Part shown: positions 17,396 to 26,700 of the stretch, in pieces
How positions within the stretch are numbered: the stretch's first letter is position 1
Layout of the letters: every line of letters starts with the position of its first letter
NCBI GenBank assembly: GCA_041946965.1
Contig: JBHGBM010000071.1
Span: forward strand, 1 to 30,096
Direction of reading: 5' to 3'
From: JBHGBM01 sp041946965
GTDB lineage: Bacteria; Acidobacteriota; Terriglobia; Bryobacterales; Bryobacteraceae
DNA length: 30,096 bases
Position numbers and translations under genes: made by a program
The notes under the pieces: generated by a model
Database searches by the model: none
What the model was told of the DNA's origin: nothing
Seen by the model: the letters and a program-made list of their open reading frames with translations, nothing else

Positions 17396-19000
17396 TTAGA
17401 AATTCGTGTCAATGAATCCGATAGGATGGTCCGGACGGTTCAGCGCACAGTGCAACTGCAACAACGCCCACACCAGGTCATCGGCTCCGGTGATGGCTTC
17501 ATAATGCCCGGCGGCCCCATCCGCGCGGAACAGCCCGTTCTTGCTGAACAGCGGGATCGCCCGGTCCGCCACTTCGCGGGCAAACGCCGCGTAACGCTCG
17601 CGCTTCGCCGCGGGCACCGCTTTTTCACCGCTCAAGGCCAGGCACAGCGAAATCACCTGGCCGGTGACGCTCGGCCAAAGATCGTGAGTCACCTTGGGGA
17701 ACCCTTCCTCGAGGTAGCGGTCCGTGGCCTCTTCGGCGTCCCGCAGAAACCGTGCATCTTTGCATTGGAGATAACGGTAGTAATCGCGCAAGGCGTCGCC
17801 GGACGGGCCCGAGCCGCCGTATTCCAGCCGCCACAACCGGGAGAGAGTGGTGCTGCGGGTTTGCCCGTTGGCGGAGACGGCCCGCCCGAACCGGACGAGG
17901 CTGGGATATTGCCGCGCCAGTTTCTCCGCCTCGGCGGTGGGCGCCTCGCTGCGCCCCGGCTCGCCGCGCGGTTGTCCGCTCCGGAACTCGGGGTTGCCCC
18001 ACAGGACCTTGCCGTCGCGGTTGTATCCGAGATTGATCGGACCCCCTTCGCCGCGGAACGCCTGCTCGTCCAGTTCGCGCACGATCTTTCGCCAGGCTTC
18101 GCGGCGCGATGGCACCAGCTCCGCCGCATCCCAGAGCAGCGCCCGCAGCGTGGGATGCGCCGAAGCCGCCGGTTCAAACCGGCCGGGCCTCACCAGCAGG
18201 CTGTAAGGCTGCGGCCGCTTACCGGTCCGGCTCTCGATCAGCAGCTCGATGCGGTCGATATACTTGGGGTCGCGGCTCTGCGCGTAGGCGTTGGCATAGG
18301 CCCAGATGTAGAAGCCCGCGTGCCGCGGCAGCGCGCAGCCGGTATCCGGGGCGAAGCTCTCGTAGCCGGCGTGGCGGCTGAAATCCCCCACCATCTTGTT
18401 GCCGATCTGGGAGAGGAACAGCGCGTCGGCATTGCGCAGCGCGCGCCAGGTATCGATGGCGTAGAGCTTGTCGTAGAACGGAAAACGGCGAAACACCTCA
18501 TACAGGTCGCCGTTGGCATTCTCGTGTACGAAATCCCAACTGATATGCTCGCCGCTGGCCATCAAGCCGGTGGCCGGGCTTTGGCAGTGGAACAGCCAGA
18601 AGCGCAGGATGGAATCGGCGAAGGCGGCGTAGCGCGAATCCCCGGTCACGCGCGAGAGCTCGTACATGGTGCGCAGGAGCATGATGTCGTGCTCCAGGTT
18701 GTTGCCTTGGGGCGAGCGGTCTCCGGGCCGGATTCCCACCGGGGGATCGGGCAGCCCATAGCCGATGGAGTAAACATGCCCGTCCCGGTTCAGAGGGAGC
18801 TTAGCGACGGTTTTCAACTTCGGCAGCGCCATCGTGTCGAGGTTGAGCGTGGCCGCGAACAGCGGGGAGCGCACCGGCCCATACTGGTCCGTGCCGCGGG
18901 CCATCATGGTGTCCACAAATGTGCGAACCACCCGGAGATAATCGCTGCCGGCCGGATGGCAGGGCAGACACATCACGACCCCAAGAATCAGCTTCCGCAT
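17396..19000 (-). CDS. Secreted toroid-type enzyme, probable polysaccharide lyase/hydrolase
   Basis: 534 residues with a short signal MRKLILGVVMCLPCHPAG. The body is helical with aromatic and acidic motifs spaced as in (alpha/alpha) toroid carbohydrate enzymes: VDTMMARGTDQYGPVRSPLF, NNLEHDIMLLRTMYEL, SGEHISWDFVHEN, HAGFYIWAYANAYA, LSRLWRLEYGGSG and VTHDLWPSVTGQV. The opening DTMMARGTDQYG pattern recalls pectate-lyase-like and unsaturated-glycuronyl-hydrolase-like proteins of acidobacterial and planctomycete loci, but I cannot name the family with certainty. It starts 24 bp after the TonB2 stop and is followed by the Gfo/Idh/MocA gene after 15 bp, so all three are probably one transcript. The Shine-Dalgarno is weak. 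It differs from the toroid protein at 11153-12814 in having no beta-rich C-terminal third. Confidence 0.8.
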   Translation of the reverse strand: MRKLILGVVMCLPCHPAGSDYLRVVRTFVDTMMARGTDQYGPVRSPLFAATLNLDTMALPKLKTVAKLPLNRDGHVYSIGYGLPDPPVGIRPGDRSPQGNNLEHDIMLLRTMYELSRVTGDSRYAAFADSILRFWLFHCQSPATGLMASGEHISWDFVHENANGDLYEVFRRFPFYDKLYAIDTWRALRNADALFLSQIGNKMVGDFSRHAGYESFAPDTGCALPRHAGFYIWAYANAYAQSRDPKYIDRIELLIESRTGKRPQPYSLLVRPGRFEPAASAHPTLRALLWDAAELVPSRREAWRKIVRELDEQAFRGEGGPINLGYNRDGKVLWGNPEFRSGQPRGEPGRSEAPTAEAEKLARQYPSLVRFGRAVSANGQTRSTTLSRLWRLEYGGSGPSGDALRDYYRYLQCKDARFLRDAEEATDRYLEEGFPKVTHDLWPSVTGQVISLCLALSGEKAVPAAKRERYAAFAREVADRAIPLFSKNGLFRADGAAGHYEAITGADDLVWALLQLHCALNRPDHPIGFIDTNF

Positions 19001-19024
19001 CTCGTTCGTCCGTCCTGAAGCTTG

Positions 19025-22000
19025 TTAGAACACCGCCCGGAAAGCCATCTGCATGGTGCGCGATCCGCTGGCGCTCGAGATCACTCCGAAAGTCGACCCG
19101 TTGGCCATGTTGGTGCCGGGATTGCCCCAGTTCGGGGTGTTGGTGACGCCGGCGGCGTCCAGGCGGGCGTCCAGGCTCAGCCGCTCGTTCACCTTGACCC
19201 GCTTGATCAGCGAGGCCCCCGTCACCCGGGTGGGCGGCCCGCGCAATTCGCCGAAAGACGGGGGCTCGGGGGACACCATGTATTGCGTCGGCAGCGACCG
19301 GAATGCCGTGGTATCGAAGTAGGGGTTCAGCACTTTGCGGGTCACCGGGTCGACCCGGTCGCCGAGGCGCGATCCGATCGGCCCGCTCTTGGCCGAGTTG
19401 CCGATGCGGAACGGCCGGCCGTTGCTGTCGCTGATGGAAAGCGGGTTGCCCGATTCGTAATGGTAGCTTCCAGTGAACGACCAGCCACCGATGACCTTGC
19501 CCAGCACTCCTCGCTGCGCCAGCAAGGGGCGTCCGGGACCGAACGGCAGATCGTAGACGAACGCCACGTTGTAAACCTGGGGCGTGTCATGGGAGGAAAT
19601 CGTGCGGTAGTAGCGCTTGTTCACGATGCTGGTTTGATTGCTGTCCATCAGCTTCGAGATGGTGGTGTTCGCAATGACCGACAAGCCATGGGTCAGCCGT
19701 TTCTCGAGGCTCAACTGGAGGGCGTGGTAAACCGTCGTGCGGCTGTTGGTGGCGTTCTGTGTGACGCCGGTGTACTGCGGATAGGCGAGCCACAACTGGC
19801 GCTGCGCGATGGTTCTGGAGGAGCCCATATTGACCTGTGCCGGGAAGATGCCGTAGAACGGATTGGGAACCTGCACGTTCTCCTGCGCGCCCAGCGCCAG
19901 GTAGGCATCCGGCTTCTCGTTCATATTGAAACCTTGCAGCCCTTTGACGCTGAGTTCCCGGATGAAGGCAACCTCCAGGCGGATCTGCGAGGGCAGGCTG
20001 TGCTGGACGCCGGCCTGGAATTGCTGTGCGTAGGGCAGCACGCGCCCCTGCGCCAGGAACGAGACGCTCTCGCCGAGCAGGCTGGCCAACCCCAGGCTGT
20101 TGCCCGAGGGCCTCGGGACGCCGTTGGGGAACGGGTTGGCCAAGGTGGTGAACGGCGTGAAGCCGCGGTCCTGGCTCGAAATGTAAGTGATGTTCGTGTT
20201 GAACGTGGAGGGCACGTTGATGGTGGTGTCCAGGTTGCCAAGGGCGCTGGCATAGAACAGGCCGTAGCCCCCGCGCACCACCGTCCCCGGCCGCACCTGC
20301 CAGGCGAAGCCGAAGCGCGGCCCGAAGTTGTTCAGGTCCACGTTCCCGCCCACGCGCGGGCTGCCGTTGATGCCCGCGTATAGCGGGCCGCCGCGCAGAT
20401 TCATTCCGGGCACCTTCACGGGGTTGGGCGCGGTGTAGTCGAAGCCGTAGAACAAGTGGTCGAACCGCTCAGTGTAGGGCCGTTCGAACTCATAACGTAC
20501 GCCGAAGTTGAGGGTCAGGTTGGGTCTGATTTTCCAATCGTCCTGCACGAACGCGGCGAAGAAATAGCTGCGCAGGGTGTAAGGCGTGGGGCCGCTGATA
20601 TCGCCGCTGGCGGGGGTGCCCAGCAGCATTGAGGCCATGGAGGTGCCGCTGGTCTTGGCGGTGCTGGGCTGCTGCGGATCGGCCTGCGTGAAGCCGGTAT
20701 CGAAGGTGAAATACCCGGCGGCGTGGGTGTCCGGGCTATCCTCGTTCCAGTTGATCAGCCGCGTCTCGGCGCCAAAACGCAGGTTGTGGGCTCCGGCCAG
20801 CTTGGTAAAGGTGGGCACTAGAACGTAGGAGTCGTTGACGCGCCACTTGTAGCGCGCGCCGAGTTGGTACATGCCCTCCCCCGTGATTATGGTGGGCCAG
20901 CCGGGATGCATCTGGTTGTTCAGAATCCCATCCGGCAACTTGAGCTGGCGCGGGTCCAGGGTGTTGCCGCTGTAGCGGATGTCGTTCCAGTACCGCGCCA
21001 GGCTGAACCGCACCGAGAGAATCAGGGTGGGAGAGAAGAGGTAATCGTCGTTCAGGCTGCCGGTGTAGAAGCGGCTGGCTTGTCCCTGGGCGCCGCCGCC
21101 GATCGGCGCGCTGTAAAGGCCGGGCACGGCGTCGGGAGTGGTGGTCGCGGAGTCGATGATCCCGAGGCGCCCGAAGATCCTCTGCTTGTTGCTGATCACC
21201 TGGTCGACGCGCTGGCTGAGCTGCCAGGCGGCGTTGTGGGTAGCGCCCTGCGTCGCCCAGTTGTAAAGGCCGATCTGCGTGGGGACGTTGAGGTTTGCCG
21301 CGGGGTACTGATTCATGATCGCCACGCCCGTAGTGTTCAGCAGCGAACCGGGGATCTTGTTGCCGGGAAACGGCTGCCGCGTGGTGGTGGTGCCGCTCAC
21401 CACCGTGCTCCACGGGTTGTAAATGGTCAACGGTCCGCCCTGGCTGCTCAACGTCTGGGAAAAATCACCCTGGCGTTCGGCCGAGGTGGGCACGCGCGCC
21501 GAAGTCGTGTTGGGATTGCTGTAGGACTGGTGCTCCAGGGTGGTGAAGAAGAACGTCCGGTTGCGCCCGTCATAGACCTTGGGGATCCAGACCGGCCCGC
21601 CTACCGCTCCGGACCAGAACTGGCGGCTGTCATCCCCCTTGGGGAGGCCGCGCCGGTTGTTCTGCCAGGTGTTGGCGTTGAACGCCTTGTTGCGATAGAA
21701 ATCTTCGAACGATCCATGCAGCAGGTTGGTGCCGGAGCGGGTGGCGTACATGATGACGCCGCCGTTGGTGTGGCCGTAAGCGGCGTCGAACATGGTGGTC
21801 TGGACGCGCAGTTCCTCGACAGTGTCGCCCGAGGGCGAAGTGGCGATGCTGCCGCCCTGACGCGGCATGACCACCGAGGCGCCGTCCACGGTCACCTCGT
21901 TGTTGCCGTTGCCTGTGGGCATGGCGCCGCCATTGATGCCGAAGCCCGCCTGCTGGCTGCCGTCGAAATTTCCGCCTCCGCCATTCACCCCGCCCACGCC

Positions 22001-22483
22001 GGCCAGCACCCCGGGGGTCAGGGAAAGCAGGCCGAGCGGATTGCGGTTGGGGACGTAGAGCAAGTCCAGGAAGCGGCGCTCGATCACCTGGGCGATATCC
22101 GCGGAGTTGGTCTGAAGCTGCGGCATCTCGCCGGTGACCGTCACGGAATCCGACGTCGCGCCCACCTCGAGCTGGAAATCCAACGTCAGCTTGTCGCTGG
22201 TTCGCACGGTGACCCCGCTGCGCAACAGTTTCTTGAAGCCGGAGGCCTCCACCGTGATGGTATAGGCGCCGGGTTCGAGCAGCGGGACCAGGTAGTTGCC
22301 TTCCTGGTTGCTCCGCGTTGTGCTGGATACGTTGGTGGCTTCGTTGACCACGACCACGCTGACATCCGGCACAACCGCGCCGCTGGCGTCTGTAATGCGG
22401 CCCAACAGGCTGCCGCGGTAATCCTGGGCCGACAGGGCGCCGCCCAGGAGCCAAAGAACTGGAAGGAAGCTCCGGCCTAGCAT
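19025..22483 (-). CDS. TonB-dependent transporter-like outer membrane protein, Oar/CarboxypepD_reg type (TonB2)
   Basis: 1152 residues from the ATG at 22483, which has GGAGG five bases upstream. The signal peptide MLGRSFLPVLWLLGGALSAQ is followed by a carboxypeptidase-regulatory domain (GSLLGRITDASGAVVPDVSV), a plug-like segment with VIERRFLDLLYVPNRNPLGL and EVTVDGASV, and a large beta-barrel with repeated tyrosine- and asparagine-rich strands ending MAFRAVF. No classical TonB box is obvious. Its role is probably uptake or surface binding of a polysaccharide fragment in the outer membrane. It is the first gene of an operon with a toroid enzyme and an oxidoreductase. A near-consensus promoter ends about 22 bp before the ATG. 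The promoter is divergent to the Gfo/Idh/MocA gene at 22609. Paralogous to the protein at 12811-16221. Confidence 0.92.
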   Translation of the reverse strand: MLGRSFLPVLWLLGGALSAQDYRGSLLGRITDASGAVVPDVSVVVVNEATNVSSTTRSNQEGNYLVPLLEPGAYTITVEASGFKKLLRSGVTVRTSDKLTLDFQLEVGATSDSVTVTGEMPQLQTNSADIAQVIERRFLDLLYVPNRNPLGLLSLTPGVLAGVGGVNGGGGNFDGSQQAGFGINGGAMPTGNGNNEVTVDGASVVMPRQGGSIATSPSGDTVEELRVQTTMFDAAYGHTNGGVIMYATRSGTNLLHGSFEDFYRNKAFNANTWQNNRRGLPKGDDSRQFWSGAVGGPVWIPKVYDGRNRTFFFTTLEHQSYSNPNTTSARVPTSAERQGDFSQTLSSQGGPLTIYNPWSTVVSGTTTTRQPFPGNKIPGSLLNTTGVAIMNQYPAANLNVPTQIGLYNWATQGATHNAAWQLSQRVDQVISNKQRIFGRLGIIDSATTTPDAVPGLYSAPIGGGAQGQASRFYTGSLNDDYLFSPTLILSVRFSLARYWNDIRYSGNTLDPRQLKLPDGILNNQMHPGWPTIITGEGMYQLGARYKWRVNDSYVLVPTFTKLAGAHNLRFGAETRLINWNEDSPDTHAAGYFTFDTGFTQADPQQPSTAKTSGTSMASMLLGTPASGDISGPTPYTLRSYFFAAFVQDDWKIRPNLTLNFGVRYEFERPYTERFDHLFYGFDYTAPNPVKVPGMNLRGGPLYAGINGSPRVGGNVDLNNFGPRFGFAWQVRPGTVVRGGYGLFYASALGNLDTTINVPSTFNTNITYISSQDRGFTPFTTLANPFPNGVPRPSGNSLGLASLLGESVSFLAQGRVLPYAQQFQAGVQHSLPSQIRLEVAFIRELSVKGLQGFNMNEKPDAYLALGAQENVQVPNPFYGIFPAQVNMGSSRTIAQRQLWLAYPQYTGVTQNATNSRTTVYHALQLSLEKRLTHGLSVIANTTISKLMDSNQTSIVNKRYYRTISSHDTPQVYNVAFVYDLPFGPGRPLLAQRGVLGKVIGGWSFTGSYHYESGNPLSISDSNGRPFRIGNSAKSGPIGSRLGDRVDPVTRKVLNPYFDTTAFRSLPTQYMVSPEPPSFGELRGPPTRVTGASLIKRVKVNERLSLDARLDAAGVTNTPNWGNPGTNMANGSTFGVISSASGSRTMQMAFRAVF

Positions 22484-22504
22484 AGGCACCTCCGGGATAG
22501 GAGG

Positions 22505-22533
22505 ATTATATGCCGAGCGGGTACACCTGTCAA
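22505..22533 (-). promoter_or_regulatory. Near-consensus sigma70 promoter of TonB2
   Basis: TTGACA (22533-22528), a 17-base spacer and TATAAT (22510-22505): both boxes perfect. The expected start near 22498 gives a leader of about 15 bases. The flanks ATCGA before the -35 box and GGCA before the -10 box match those at 16240-16269. Confidence 0.85.
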
Positions 22534-22608
22534 TCGATAATCGAGCGCCTGCTTGCACCGCCGCCGGGGACATGATGTACTGTTGGATCTCATCAGGAGG
22601 TGCACAAA

Positions 22609-23733
22609 GTGCATTGCATAACCAGACGTGAGGCGCTTGCCGGCGGCGCGGCGCTCACGCTGCCGCGCCCGCGGACGGCGCGCGCCGCGCAGGCCAACTC
22701 CGCGGTGGCCGTCGGGATCATCGGCACGGGCGGGCGCGGCCGTTTCGACGGCGCGATTTTCGCCGGGGATCCGCGCGCGCGAATCATCGCGCTCTGCGAC
22801 ATCAACCCGGAGCAGATCGATAAGACCAAAACCGCCATCCCGGGCACGGCGCAGGCGCGCGTCTACAAGGATTACCGCGAGCTGCTGGCGGACAAGTCCA
22901 TCGACGCGGTGCTCATCGCCACGCCCGTGTTCCTGCACCCCGAACACTTCGAGGCCGCGGTGAACGCCGGGAAACACATCTACATCGAGAAGCCCGCCGG
23001 GGCGGACGTGGCCGGGGTGAAGCGCCTGCTGGCGGCGGCGCTCCGCGCGGACAAGTCGAAGACCATCGTTTTCGGTTTCCAGAACCATTTCAGCCCGGAG
23101 TACCGTGCCGCCGAAGAGATCGTGCGCACCGGCAAGCTGGGCGACCTGCTGTTGATGGAGTGCCACTTCATCAAGGGCGGCGTGAGCGACCGCAAGATCC
23201 AGCACCCGCCGGAGGAGCGCATCCGGCACTGGGGCGCCTGGCGCGACATGTCCGGCGACATCATCGTGGAGCAGGACTGCCACGGGCTGGACATCCTGAA
23301 CTGGTTCGCCAAGGCGCACCCCATCAAAGCGGTCGGCAGCGGCGGGCGCAAGCGGCGCGCTTACGGCGACAACATGGACCACCTCTCCGTGACTTATGAG
23401 TACCCCGGCGGCCTGCGCGGCATGCTGGTGGCCACCCAGGTGGCGCCGCCGCGGTACCGGGACGTGCGTGAGCAGTTCTTCGGCACGAAGGGTGTGATCG
23501 AGACGCACCGGCAATATTACAAATGGGACCGCGGCGACGGCCCCATCGTCAAAGTGGATTCCAAGCGTGAGATCACTATCGATGCGGTGGACGCGTTCCT
23601 CGGCAAAGTGGTGGCCGGAACGCCCGAGAATACCGCTCCGAACGCCTGCGAAAGCACCTTCACGTCGCTGCTCGGCCGCATGGCGATCGACGCCAAACGC
23701 GAGGTCACATGGGAAGAAATGCTGCGCTCGTAA
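22609..23733 (+). CDS. Gfo/Idh/MocA family oxidoreductase with Tat signal (copy 3)
   Basis: 374 residues starting at a GTG with AGGAGG eight bases upstream; an earlier GTG at 22600 overlaps that Shine-Dalgarno and is unlikely. The N-terminus MHCITRREALAGGAALTLPR is a twin-arginine signal. Landmarks are GIIGTGGRGRF for dinucleotide binding, YIEKPAGAD with the family lysine, and EQDCHGLDILNWF. The last 25 bases overlap the start of the pectate lyase fusion gene in another frame, so the two are probably translated together. In this setting the enzyme may act on sugars or unsaturated uronates released by the lyase; this is inference. A weak TTGCAC-N17-TGTACT pair upstream (22553-22581) could be its promoter but is far from consensus. 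Confidence 0.92.
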   Translation: MHCITRREALAGGAALTLPRPRTARAAQANSAVAVGIIGTGGRGRFDGAIFAGDPRARIIALCDINPEQIDKTKTAIPGTAQARVYKDYRELLADKSIDAVLIATPVFLHPEHFEAAVNAGKHIYIEKPAGADVAGVKRLLAAALRADKSKTIVFGFQNHFSPEYRAAEEIVRTGKLGDLLLMECHFIKGGVSDRKIQHPPEERIRHWGAWRDMSGDIIVEQDCHGLDILNWFAKAHPIKAVGSGGRKRRAYGDNMDHLSVTYEYPGGLRGMLVATQVAPPRYRDVREQFFGTKGVIETHRQYYKWDRGDGPIVKVDSKREITIDAVDAFLGKVVAGTPENTAPNACESTFTSLLGRMAIDAKREVTWEEMLRS

Positions 23734-26700
23734 GGCTGCTCTGCTGCGGTCTGTTGATGGCCGGCGCCGCCGGTGCGCGGGAAATCCCCGCGTTTCCCGG
23801 GGCCGAAGGCTACGGCGCCATGAGCAGGGGCGGACGCGGCGGCAAAGTCCTGTTCGTGACCAACCTGAACGATGCGGGGCCGGGCAGCCTTCGCGAGGCG
23901 TGCCTGGCGAAGGGCCCGCGCATCGTGGTGTTCCGCGTGGGCGGGCTGATCACGCTGGCGTCCCCGCTCAAGATCACCGAGCCGTACCTCACCATCGCGG
24001 GCCAGACCGCCCCGGGAGACGGCATCTGCATTCGCGGCAATCTCTTCAACGTCTCGGCCCACGACGTGGTGCTGCGCTTCCTGCGCTTTCGCCTGGGAGA
24101 CGAGTCGCGCCTGGAGGCCGACACCTTCAGCATCTACACGCCCGCGCGCAACGTGATCGTGGATCACTGCTCGGCGAGCTGGTCGGTGGACGAAACCCTC
24201 TCAGCCACCGGCGATATCGCCGGCGTGACCATCCAGTGGTGCCTGATTTCGGAGAGCCTGAACCACAGCGTGCATCACAAGGGCGACCACGGCTACGGTT
24301 CGCTCATCCACGCCACCGGCGGCCTCACCCTGCACCACAACCTCTGGGCGCACCACACCCAGCGCAACCCGCGTCTGGGCGACAACAACTACAAGCCGCC
24401 CTTCCCCACCTTCGACGTGCGCAACAACGTCATGTACAACTGGAGCGCCATGTGCTCCGGGCTGGCGGACGGCGACCTGAAAGTGAACTACGTGAACAAC
24501 TACATCCGGCCGGGACCGAGCAGCAGCAAGCGCAAACCCATCGTGCTGCGCCGGGACACGGCCACGGAAAAAGCCCGCTACTGGGTAAGCGGCAATTTCG
24601 TGGAAGGAAGGCCCGAGCTCACCGCCAACAACCGCGACATGTTCGAGCCGCTCGAGTATAACGGCCGCAAGCTCTTCAGCCTGGTGGACGCGCCGTTCGA
24701 GACGGCGCCGGTGCGCACCCAGAGCCCGCGCGAAGCCTACGAAGCGGTGCTGGCGAACGTCGGAGCGACCGTGCCGGTGCGGGATGCCGTGGACGCCCGC
24801 ATCATCCGGGACGTGCAGCGGCGCACCGGCAAAATCATCGATTCGCAGAAGGAAGTGGGCGGCTGGCCGGAGTACCGTTCCGGGACGGCCCCGCGCGATT
24901 CCGACCAGGACGGCATCCCGGACGCGTGGGAGACGGCCCACGGCATGAACCCGCGGAACCCGTCCGACGCCGGCGCGGTGGACGCCGCCTCCGGCTACAC
25001 GAAGATCGAGCTGTACCTGAACGGGCTGGCGTCGCCGGAAATCACCCTGGCCCGGGATGGAAAAGCCGCGGCGGCGATCGTGGTGGCGGATGCCGCTTCG
25101 GCTTCCGAGCGCTCCGCGGCCGGCGAGCTCGCCGCCTACCTGCGCAGAATATCGGGGGCGGCCTTTGCCGTTCGCTCGGCGCGCGAAAATCCGGTGGGCG
25201 CCCGCATCGTGGTCGGCAAAGGCGCGGCGGAACTCGGGCCGGAAGGTTTTCACATCCGCACCGGCGGCGGAAATCTGTATCTCACCGGCGCCGATGACGA
25301 CGGAGTGGAATTCGCCGTTTACACGTTTCTCGAAAAGCATCTCGGGGTGCGCTGGCTCTGGCCCGGAGAAACCGGCGAGGTCGTGCCGCGGCGGAGAACC
25401 ATCGCGGTCGGTCCCATTGACGATGCGCAGCAGCCCGACTTTCTCTGGCGGGACCGCGGCCCCGGCGGCGCCCTCTGGGGCGCTACTTCCGGCCCCACCG
25501 AAATGCACGCGCGCGAGCTGCTCCTGGGCATCACCCCGGAACACCAGCGCGAGGTGCGGCTCTGGGAGCGCCGCAACAAGTGGGGCGGCTGGAAGGTCTA
25601 CGGCGGCCACGCGCTCGGCGAGATCTTTCCGCCTGAAAAATTCGCCAGGACGCATCCGGACTACTACGCGCTGGTCAACGGCAAACGCGAAGTGCCCGGG
25701 CCGGACTACGACTACAAACACCGCGGCCAGGTCTGCACCACCAACCCGGGCGTGATCGAAGCCGCGGCCGATTGGGTCAACCGGTTCCTCGACAAACACC
25801 CGGACTATCACGCCGTTCACATCACCATGAACGACAGCAGCGGCTTCTGCGAGTGCGGCCGCTGCCGCGCTCTGGATTCCACGCGCGCACTCGAACGGCG
25901 CGGCATCGACGCCGAGGAGACCAAGGGCGCTTCCGCCCGCACCATCATCACCGACCGGATCTACACTTTCGTCAACCAGGTGTCGGAGCGCGTGCAGCAG
26001 AGGCATCCGGGCAAGTACGTGATGTCGATGGCCTACGCCCGCTACATCACGCCGCCCGAGAAGATCCGGCTGAACGCCAACGTCATCCCGCAGTACTGCC
26101 TGTGGAGCGCGTACCGCCACGCCAATCCCGAGATGAAGCGCGAGCACGAAACCATCGCGGCCGGATGGGCGCAGGCGGCGCGCATGGCGGGCATTTACGA
26201 GTACTACATCAACGGCTCCTGGCCGGGCCTGCACCGGCTGGTGGTTCCGTATCTCGCCGAATCCATACGGTTCCTGAAGCGGCAGGGCATACGGCTCTAT
26301 CAGACCCAATCGGGCGACGAGTTCGGGACCAACGGCGTCAACTACTACGTCGCGGGCAAACTTCTTTGGGACGCGTCGTTCGATGAGCGCGAGATCCTGG
26401 AGGATTTCTATGACAAGGCGTTCGGCCGCGCGGCGCCGGCAGTGCGGCGCTTCCACGCGCGCCTGGAGAAAGCCTGGGCGGAGGCCACGCGCGACGGCCG
26501 CGACGTGAGCTGCAATTCGCTCGAAAACACCAGGCTGCTGGAGTTGTTCACTCCCGCGCTCGTGCAGGCGGCCGCCGCGGACCTGAAGGAAGCCGCCGCC
26601 AGCGCGGAAAGCGAGGCGGTCCGGAAGCGGGTCGAGTTCTACCGCCAGGGCTGGCGGTACACAGAGCTGACGGTGGAAGCGGTGCGGGCGGCCAAGGCGC

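Noticed and set aside
16043..19018. 991-codon open frame on the plus strand
   Set aside because: It is antisense to three well-supported genes (a TonB gene, an oxidoreductase and a toroid enzyme) and shows no domain; long mirror frames are expected in GC-rich DNA.
20864..22480. 538-codon open frame on the plus strand
   Set aside because: Antisense to the TonB2 gene; no signal peptide or domain pattern.
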